IMG/VR virus record: IMGVR_UViG_3300020410_000031
Coordinates: 1-36,055 of that record
Length of the DNA stretch: 36,055 nucleotides
Origin: a virus
Strand: one strand, 5' to 3'
Positions 1 through 3,665 of the stretch are shown here, piece by piece. Positions within the stretch are counted from its first letter, which is position 1. Each line of letters starts with the position of its first letter. The notes under the pieces are model-generated. The model did not search any database, was not told where the DNA came from, and worked only from the letters and a program-made list of their open reading frames with translations. Position numbers and translations under genes: made by a program.

Positions 1-1
1 C

Positions 2-82
2 CAAATATTAACTAATGACCGTGCTCTAGATACATATCTTAAGTTTAACGAAAAACTAAAATCTCGTAAATCACTTAATTAG
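2..82 (+). CDS. 3' end of a large virion protein gene (continuation of the right-end gene if circular)
   Basis: An open frame of 26 codons with no start runs from the left edge to a TAG stop at 80-82, then meets a strong terminator at 105-134, so it looks like the true 3' end of a gene cut by the window edge. Its C-terminus is lysine-rich (ends KSRKSLN). The frame at position 2 is exactly the one needed if base 36055 is joined to base 1: the two leftover bases GA plus C make an Asp codon. Joined, the gene 33597-36055 plus 1-82 would be 847 codons including the stop. The join is inferred; the open frame and terminator are seen. Confidence 0.6.
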   Translation, partial: QILTNDRALDTYLKFNEKLKSRKSLN

Positions 83-104
83 CCATTAAGTGTTTTACCT
101 ATTG

Positions 105-134
105 GGGAGCTAATTCTAGCTCCCTTTCTTTTTT
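105..134 (+). terminator. Rho-independent terminator after the end of the late operon
   Basis: An 8-bp perfect stem GGGAGCTA / TAGCTCCC with a 4-nt loop (ATTC) is followed by TTTCTTTTTT. It lies 23 nt past the stop codon at 82. The base of the stem and the T-tract (CTCCC then TTTCTTTTTT) match the terminator behind the major capsid gene at 14336-14364. Confidence 0.85.
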
Positions 135-149
135 ACGCTATATAACCTA

Positions 150-163
150 TATACGATCGTATA
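150..163. promoter_or_regulatory. 14-bp perfect palindrome, possible operator
   Basis: TATACGATCGTATA is a perfect 14-bp palindrome centred on GATC. It sits between the terminator and the first promoter. Directly downstream, GCGTTTTAA occurs twice with 10-bp spacing (172-180 and 182-190). This would suit a dimeric repressor site near an early promoter, but no repressor gene is recognised in the window. Confidence 0.35.
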
Positions 164-273
164 GCTACTCGGCGTTTTAAAGCGTTTTAAGGGCTGATCG
201 GGTAGCCTAGCTACTAGGGGTTAGGGTAAAACATGTGGTAAATAAAAACGCTTAAAATTAAGATTGATTATCC

Positions 274-302
274 TTTACCATCGTTTTGATCACGTTTACT
301 AT
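274..302 (+). promoter_or_regulatory. Sigma-70-like promoter (copy 1 of a duplicated leader)
   Basis: TTTACC at 274-279 and TACTAT at 297-302 are separated by exactly 17 bp. The whole stretch from about 264 to 326, down to the ATAGGAGAAT ribosome binding site, is repeated with few changes upstream of the gene at 813, including a TTGATC-plus-CG block inside the spacer that could be an operator. Conservation of two copies makes the element credible. Confidence 0.6.
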
Positions 303-329
303 TTATATAGTTAATTATAGGAGAATAAT

Positions 330-674
330 ATGACTGATGTATTAAGTAAGTTTGATGAAGTATGTTACACTGATCAAACTGAAGAACTTGAGAAAAAAGG
401 TAAAATCATTCTCACTAAATCTTACCCTAAGGATCTTAGTAAAGAATTACTCGGTAGGTTTAGCGGTCCTGTGGTCACTACCTTTTTTGTTCTAAACGGT
501 AAAACTATGTTCCGCATGAATACTACTGATGGCTTTTTCGCCGTAAATCATTACGAAGTAGCTAACGAAGTACTTACCTCTGATGAATGTAAAGCGGTAC
601 ACAATGCTTTAGTAAAGCGTGACCAAGAGTATGTTGATGAATTTAATGAAAAATATAATAAAGGGGGTGAATGA
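330..674 (+). CDS. Orphan acidic small protein, first accessory gene
   Basis: A 114-residue protein of no family I recognise. It is rich in acidic and lysine residues, has no signal peptide or membrane segment, and contains two Cys (positions about 12 and 87). The start ATG is set by an AGGAG site 7 nt upstream and lies about 28 nt past the -10 box of a promoter that is duplicated before the gene at 813. Its stop overlaps the ribosome binding region of the 22-codon gene that follows, so the two are probably co-transcribed. Position just after the late operon and behind its own promoter fits an early host-takeover or regulatory gene, which is inference only. Confidence 0.75.
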   Translation: MTDVLSKFDEVCYTDQTEELEKKGKIILTKSYPKDLSKELLGRFSGPVVTTFFVLNGKTMFRMNTTDGFFAVNHYEVANEVLTSDECKAVHNALVKRDQEYVDEFNEKYNKGGE

Positions 675-676
675 CC

Positions 677-745
677 ATGGAGATTATATATTTATATTTT
701 CTTATGTTTGCTATAGCTATTAGCATTTGCTATATGGGTAGTTGA
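677..745 (+). CDS. 22-residue membrane microprotein, copy 1
   Basis: A 22-codon frame starting ATG GAG ATT ATA, preceded 6 nt upstream by GGGGGTGA, a good Shine-Dalgarno. The product is almost one hydrophobic helix (starts MEII, ends SICYMGS). A second gene of the same length on the minus strand at 2452-2520 encodes a clearly related peptide: both follow the pattern MEII, YFL, MF, IA, SICY, GS at the same end positions. Conservation of length, sequence and a ribosome binding site between diverged copies argues strongly for translation. It lies 2 nt after the gene at 330. Likely a single-pass inner-membrane peptide; function unknown. Confidence 0.7.
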   Translation: MEIIYLYFLMFAIAISICYMGS

Positions 746-751
746 CTATCC

Positions 752-780
752 TTTACCATGTTATTGATCGCGTTTACTAT
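752..780 (+). promoter_or_regulatory. Sigma-70-like promoter (copy 2 of the duplicated leader)
   Basis: TTTACC at 752-757 and TACTAT at 775-780 with 17-bp spacing, the same boxes and spacing as at 274-302. The -35 region begins 6 nt after the microprotein stop codon. The shared block also includes TTGATC-CG in the spacer and ends in ATAGGAGAAT before the start codon. Confidence 0.6.
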
Positions 781-812
781 AAATATAGTAAATAAATATA
801 TAGGAGAATGTT

Positions 813-1340
813 ATGAACGATCTAAAAAATTATGTTAATTATGTACAACCTGTTATAAAGGCTATTCGTGATAATCATAATCAATTTCACTTACTTCAAT
901 ACTATACGGTCAGTGCTGAAGATTTAACGGTAAGCGAGGGCTTACTAGAATTTATGACCGAAACTAAAAACCGCCCTGAACATTTTAACGGTAATATACC
1001 TTTAGTGTATGCGCAGTATGGCGAGGAGACAGGTGCTAGTTTAGTACTTGAACTTACTGCTGAACAGCGTAATTTACTTAGTCCTGAAGTAGCTAATACT
1101 ATACTGGGTGAACACTATAAACTGTGGGAAGATGGCGTAGTTTATTTGCTCATGGACCATGAATACTATTCTGACGTAGCTGGTTTTAAAGTTTTTCAAC
1201 AGTTTGATCCTACTAGCGGGGGTGTAGAAGAAGCTATAAAGTTTCTTTCTTCCGCCATGGGTATTACTTTTTATACTGTTGACAACCCCTACGCTGGTCT
1301 TGACTATCATCTTAATATGATGAATCAAACAGATGAGTAA
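813..1340 (+). CDS. Orphan protein of 175 residues
   Basis: No family recognised. The protein is acidic with many aromatic residues (several Tyr and Phe), lacks a signal peptide or membrane helix, and reads as a soluble globular protein. The start has an AGGAG site at 803-807 and is driven by the second copy of the duplicated promoter. It ends 86 nt before a strong terminator hairpin, so it is a one-gene transcription unit. Having its own promoter and terminator, away from the structural operon, suggests an accessory or early gene. The longest reading frame opposite it (1074-1328, minus) is a shadow. Confidence 0.75.
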   Translation: MNDLKNYVNYVQPVIKAIRDNHNQFHLLQYYTVSAEDLTVSEGLLEFMTETKNRPEHFNGNIPLVYAQYGEETGASLVLELTAEQRNLLSPEVANTILGEHYKLWEDGVVYLLMDHEYYSDVAGFKVFQQFDPTSGGVEEAIKFLSSAMGITFYTVDNPYAGLDYHLNMMNQTDE

Positions 1341-1412
1341 AAGCTGTTACTTATATACTCTGGTGGAAAAAAGAAAAAGCAAAAATTAATTTTCTAGACA
1401 TTTAGCCAATAG

Positions 1413-1538
1413 GGTAATAGGGCAACGACCGTGGAGCATCTCCACTGGTCCTTTTTTTGGGGTTATTGGCTGGGCTATTACGGGGCTATTACCACCGAAC
1501 AGGTAATAGGGTTTAAAATGGGTGGTTTATGGTAATAG
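1413..1538. repeat. Iteron-like GGTAATAG repeats, direct and inverted
   Basis: GGTAATAG occurs at 1413-1420, 1502-1509 and 1531-1538, its inverse CTATTACC at 1486-1493, and a shorter inverse CTATTAC at 1475-1481. The set surrounds the terminator hairpin at 1427-1458. Repeated short words in a noncoding region are typical of replication origins or of multi-site repressor regions; which applies cannot be told by eye. Confidence 0.5.
1427..1458 (+). terminator. Rho-independent terminator after the gene at 813
   Basis: A 10-bp stem GACCGTGGAG / CTCCACTGGTC with a CAT loop and one bulged T is followed by a C and then seven T. This ends the transcription unit of the 175-residue gene. The inverted pair GCCAATA (1405-1411) and TATTGGC (1464-1470) encloses it. 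Confidence 0.8.
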
Positions 1539-1619
1539 TTATGCTAAAACATGTATTAGTATTTAGCGAAGCTATAGACATCTCCACTGGTCCCTTATAG
1601 TAAACAACTTACGAACCAC

Positions 1620-1835
1620 GGACAAAGACACACGAACAAAAATATATTGACCCGCACAAAGACACATGGTCCATGGTACATGATCCCTAAACCAAAGACA
1701 TGGCCAATACGATCAATAGTGCACAGATCACGATCTTGATCTCAAAGACAAAGACATCACGATCAGGATCCGCATCCCAAAGACACCGAACCATGGACCA
1801 TGGCACATGGCATCACGATCATGATCTCTTTATAA
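1620..1835. repeat. CAAAGACA-word and GATC-rich tract
   Basis: CAAAGACA or close variants occur about six times in this span and about six more times in 2330-2385, interspersed with CCATGG palindromes and around nine GATC sites, several within ATCACGATC. The tract does not code convincingly in any frame. It may be a protein-binding array, a packaging or recombination sequence, or simply low-complexity drift. Confidence 0.45.
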
Positions 1836-1841
1836 ACGCAC

Positions 1842-1864
1842 AAAAAAAGGGGGCTTACGCCCCC
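1842..1864 (-). terminator. Rho-independent terminator for the minus-strand gene 1872-2099
   Basis: Read on the minus strand, GGGGGC - GTAA - GCCCCC is followed by seven T. The 6-bp all-GC stem begins 8 nt past the stop codon of the 75-residue gene. Confidence 0.8.
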
Positions 1865-1871
1865 CAGCCCG

Positions 1872-2099
1872 TTAGCCTAACACTAAACTTTTGATTTTAT
1901 TTAAATCGTAGTTTAGGTCAGTTTTACCGTAGCCCAACGTTTTATAGTGAGCTAACGCATTTTCGTAGGACATACCATTAACCGCTTTAGCACGGCTAAC
2001 GTTATGATCTGAACGAGCTTTACCGCTTACGAAAGTAAGCTTACCCTGACCGACTTTAGGGGCGACCGACCCTTTAACAGCTTTATTTAATTTAGCCAT
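1872..2099 (-). CDS. Small basic paralogous protein A (75 aa)
   Basis: A lysine-rich 75-residue protein starting MAKLN. It is clearly paralogous to the 77-residue product of 2577-2810: both begin MAKLN, share a central H-N-x-x-RAK block, and share the C-terminal motif Y-x-NALA-x-YK followed by GYGKTDLNYD. No named family is recognised. It has its own promoter upstream (2166-2194) and a terminator immediately after the stop, forming a one-gene unit opposed to the structural genes. The conserved C-terminal Gly-Tyr-Gly-Lys patch and net positive charge would suit a nucleic-acid or protein binder, but that is a guess. Confidence 0.75.
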   Translation of the reverse strand: MAKLNKAVKGSVAPKVGQGKLTFVSGKARSDHNVSRAKAVNGMSYENALAHYKTLGYGKTDLNYDLNKIKSLVLG

Positions 2100-2165
2100 T
2101 TTTATTTTACCCAGCGGTTAGTAAGTTAACATTAAGTAGCACCGCTTTACTAACTTAATATACTA

Positions 2166-2194
2166 ATATTAGGTCTGATCGCTAAATAAGTAAA
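2166..2194 (-). promoter_or_regulatory. Candidate promoter for paralog A
   Basis: On the minus strand TTTACT (2194-2189) and TAATAT (2171-2166) are spaced by 17 bp. The -35 box resembles the TTTACC boxes of the plus-strand promoters. A GCGATC element lies in the spacer. Confidence 0.4.
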
Positions 2195-2283
2195 GTAAAA
2201 TATTTACTTTTTTTTACTGATTTTACTTTACTTTTTAACGGATTTATAGTAAGGGAAAAAGTAAGTACTTACTATCACTGAAA

Positions 2284-2330
2284 CGCGAGCAGAGCTCGCG
2301 ATCCAGATCGTCGTCGCCTACGGCGACGAC
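2284..2330. repeat. Pair of GC-rich perfect hairpins
   Basis: CGCGAGC-AGA-GCTCGCG (2284-2300) has a 7-bp perfect stem. GTCGTCGCC-TAC-GGCGACGAC (2310-2330) has a 9-bp perfect stem with a 3-nt loop. Neither is followed by a T-tract, so they are not simple terminators. The first recurs at 3080-3094. Confidence 0.6.
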
Positions 2331-2420
2331 ACAAAGACATTAAGACAAAGACACAAAGACAAAGACAAAGAACCAAAGACAAGGAACTATGCATCATGAT
2401 CACGATCGCTTTAGGTAAAT

Positions 2421-2446
2421 AAAAAAATCCCCCGTTACCGAGGGAT
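2421..2446 (-). terminator. Terminator for the minus-strand microprotein gene
   Basis: On the minus strand ATCCC-T-CG / CG-G-GGGAT with a 4-nt loop, broken by one mismatch, is followed by seven T. It lies 5 nt beyond the stop codon of the 22-codon gene, which supports that gene being a real unit. Confidence 0.7.
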
Positions 2447-2451
2447 GAGGT

Positions 2452-2520
2452 TTAACTACCTAAGTAACAGATACTTAGAGCTATACCGAACATTACTAGA
2501 AAGTATAATATAATTTCCAT
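2452..2520 (-). CDS. 22-residue membrane microprotein, copy 2
   Basis: On the minus strand ATG at 2520 opens 22 codons to TAA at 2452-2454. The product starts MEII, has YFL, MF, IA and SICY blocks and ends GS, matching the plus-strand peptide at 677-745 in length and pattern with several substitutions (for example Leu-Gly-Ser versus Met-Gly-Ser at the end). It is preceded by AGGTAGGTAAA and followed at once by its own terminator. Nearly all of it is one hydrophobic helix with a single Cys. It lies downstream of paralog B and may be co-transcribed with it. Function unknown. Confidence 0.7.
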   Translation of the reverse strand: MEIILYFLVMFGIALSICYLGS

Positions 2521-2550
2521 TTTACCTACCTATTTATTAATTAATATAAA

Positions 2551-2568
2551 GGGGGGCATACGCCCCCC
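2551..2568 (-). terminator. Strong hairpin after paralog B, probable terminator
   Basis: GGGGGGC-ATAC-GCCCCCC forms a 7-bp GC stem 8 nt past the stop of the 77-residue gene. On the minus strand it is followed by TTTATATTAATTAA, a weaker U-tract than at 1842, so read-through into the microprotein gene is plausible. Confidence 0.6.
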
Positions 2569-2576
2569 CGCCTAGC

Positions 2577-2810
2577 CTAGCTTACTAGTAACCTACCGCC
2601 CCTAATATCGTAATTAAGGTCAGTTTTACCGTAGCCGATACTTTTATAATACGCTAGGGCGTTAGCGTAGGTATAACCGCCTACTTTTTTAGCCCTATTA
2701 ATATTATGAGACGCCCCGTTTTTATTAACGTAAGTTAATTTAGCGGTAGCGTTAATATTAGCTACGTTTACTTTAACGCTAGGTTTTTTATTACTATTTA
2801 ATTTAGCCAT
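2577..2810 (-). CDS. Small basic paralogous protein B (77 aa)
   Basis: A 77-residue lysine-rich protein starting MAKLN and paralogous to the product of 1872-2099. The shared features are the MAKLN start, an HNINRAK-type central block, and the C-terminal Y-x-NALA-x-YK then GYGKTDLNYD. The two genes share organisation (promoter with a TTTACT -35, hairpin terminator, upstream palindromes), so the whole module was duplicated. It has an AGGTAAA site before the start. No known family; soluble. The N-terminal third is the most diverged part, which suggests the conserved C-terminal half is the functional core. Confidence 0.75.
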   Translation of the reverse strand: MAKLNSNKKPSVKVNVANINATAKLTYVNKNGASHNINRAKKVGGYTYANALAYYKSIGYGKTDLNYDIRGGRLLVS

Positions 2811-2867
2811 AATTTTACCTATTTATTAGGGGGCTATTTTTAACGTAAGCCCCTTTAACGTAAGTAT

Positions 2868-2897
2868 ATTATAACCTTATTTAGTAAGTAAAGTAAA
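2868..2897 (-). promoter_or_regulatory. Candidate promoter for paralog B
   Basis: On the minus strand a consensus TATAAT (2873-2868) lies 18 bp after TTTACT (2897-2892). It is 58 nt upstream of the ATG at 2810. Confidence 0.5.
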
Positions 2898-2989
2898 GTA
2901 TTTATTTAATTATTTATAAAATAAAGTATATAAAATTTATATACTTTTTTATTTAATTTACTTTACTTTTTACTAAAAATATGATACGT

Positions 2990-3073
2990 AAAAAAGTTAG
3001 TAAGTACTTACTTTTTTCCCTGCGGGGCACACACAAAAAAGTTAGTAAGTACTTACTTTTTTCCCTGCGGGGC
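2990..3073. repeat. Two tandem 39-bp repeats each carrying two hairpins
   Basis: Copies at 2990-3028 and 3035-3073 are identical and separated by 6 bp. Each runs from AAAAAAGTT through the palindrome AGTAAGTACTTACT and TTTTT to CCCTGCGGGGC. The same 14-bp palindrome occurs a third time at 2260-2273. They could be repressor sites, bidirectional terminators, or origin elements. Confidence 0.75.
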
Positions 3074-3079
3074 TAGTCG

Positions 3080-3148
3080 GCGAGCAGAGCTCGCACACAC
3101 AGGCACCAGAGTCGCGACATGATCGCGACAGACGCGACAGACGCGACA
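3080..3148. repeat. GCGAGC hairpin followed by GCGACA tandem words
   Basis: GCGAGC-AGA-GCTCGC at 3080-3094 repeats the hairpin at 2284-2300. GCGACA then occurs at 3114, 3125, 3134 and 3143, the last three at an exact 9-bp spacing, flanked by CATGATC words. This resembles the CAAAGACA tract in style. Confidence 0.5.
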
Positions 3149-3247
3149 CATGATCTACGGATCTACTGATCACCCCCCTCCCCCCTTATGAGAGTACGAC
3201 AGTGACAAAAGCTCTAGCTAAGATTTAAGCACTCATAACAGTAAAAC

Positions 3248-3275
3248 TTTACTTTTCGACTCAGTAGGCTAGAAT
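3248..3275 (+). promoter_or_regulatory. Candidate promoter of the structural operon
   Basis: TTTACT (3248-3253), 16-bp spacer, TAGAAT (3270-3275), 43 nt before the first start codon. An inverted repeat AGTAGG / CCTACT (3263-3268 and 3284-3289) straddles the -10 box and could be an operator. It is the only promoter-like site directly in front of the long rightward gene block. Confidence 0.4.
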
Positions 3276-3317
3276 TAGGGACTCCTACTAAAAATTTTTT
3301 GCAAAATTTGCAGGGCT

Positions 3318-3665
3318 ATGAGAGAATACTTTGAATACATAAAACCCGTATGTCCGTACTCACTAGAGTCATACGATAATAACAAACTACTAGTATTAGA
3401 CTATGATCCACGTTCCTTAGAGCATTACTATAATATTATAGACCGTTATGATGCTATTTTATTTAAGTGTCACCCCTCAACCGATCGCGACTGCCTTATA
3501 TCCATAGTCGAGGATCTAGCCGACGAACGCCCATGTGCCATGTGGTTTTGGTCACATCCCGACGACAAACATTATTCTACTCCTATGCCTAGTATAATTA
3601 TGCAGAATAAAGTAAACTTAAAAAAAGCTCGTAAGGAATATTTCAAAAAATTAAATGGAAAATAA
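3318..3665 (+). CDS. Orphan protein at the head of the structural operon
   Basis: 115 residues, no family recognised. Soluble, with many aromatic residues, five Cys, and a C-terminal lysine-rich segment (KKARKEYFKK). The start is chosen from the first ATG after the candidate promoter; the ribosome binding site (GCAGGG) is weak. It overlaps the next gene by 11 nt. Position directly upstream of the packaging genes is where a small terminase subunit often sits, but its size, Cys content and lack of a visible helix-turn-helix give no support for that, so I leave it unnamed. Confidence 0.7.
   Translation: MREYFEYIKPVCPYSLESYDNNKLLVLDYDPRSLEHYYNIIDRYDAILFKCHPSTDRDCLISIVEDLADERPCAMWFWSHPDDKHYSTPMPSIIMQNKVNLKKARKEYFKKLNGK

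Larger units (their letters stand above)
1341..1871. other. 531-bp noncoding stretch: terminator, iteron-like repeats, CAAAGACA/GATC tract
   Basis: No convincing gene. From 1405 to 1540 there is a terminator hairpin bracketed by inverted GCCAATA/TATTGGC arms, with five copies of TAATAG or CTATTA words. CATCTCCACTGGTCC occurs at 1437-1451 and again at 1579-1593. From about 1620 to 1830 the DNA is built of short recurrent words: CAAAGACA, CCATGG, ATCACGATC and other GATC-containing palindromes. The last 30 bases hold the terminator of the minus-strand gene at 1872. A 64-codon plus-strand frame here (1700-1894) is rejected. Confidence 0.6.
2100..2451. other. Noncoding stretch with divergent-module hairpins
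   Basis: Contains the minus-strand promoter for gene A, TTTACTTTAC-rich DNA, a palindrome AGTAAGTACTTACT at 2260-2273, a hairpin CGCGAGC-AGA-GCTCGCG at 2284-2300, a perfect 9-bp hairpin at 2310-2330, a CAAAGACA-rich run (2330-2385), and the terminator of the second microprotein. The first two palindromes recur upstream of paralogous gene B, so the gene and its upstream region were duplicated together. No gene seen. Confidence 0.6.
2811..3317. other. Noncoding stretch between minus-strand module and structural operon
   Basis: Holds the paralog B promoter (2868-2897), very AT-rich DNA to 2985, a 39-bp tandem repeat (2990-3073), a GCGAGC-AGA-GCTCGC hairpin (3080-3094), four GCGACA words (3114-3148), GATC sites, a C-rich run at 3172-3186, and a candidate promoter for the structural genes (3248-3275). 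No gene is supported. Confidence 0.6.

Noticed and set aside
1333-1389. 18-codon frame ATG AGT AAA overlapping the stop of the 813 gene
   Set aside because: The start overlaps the previous stop but there is no second copy, the product is not hydrophobic or similar to the microproteins, and no ribosome binding site stands out.
1620-1835. tRNA or small RNA gene in the repeat tract
   Set aside because: No cloverleaf with T-loop GTTCGA-type sequence or CCA end; palindromes are short and do not form one larger fold by eye.
1700-1894. 64-codon plus-strand frame through the CAAAGACA/GATC tract
   Set aside because: It overlaps the minus-strand terminator and the 3' end of the minus-strand gene, has no Shine-Dalgarno, and its protein reads as translated repeat words.
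3318-3665. Small terminase subunit
   Set aside because: Only the position fits. There is no helix-turn-helix, and the Cys- and aromatic-rich sequence does not resemble TerS.
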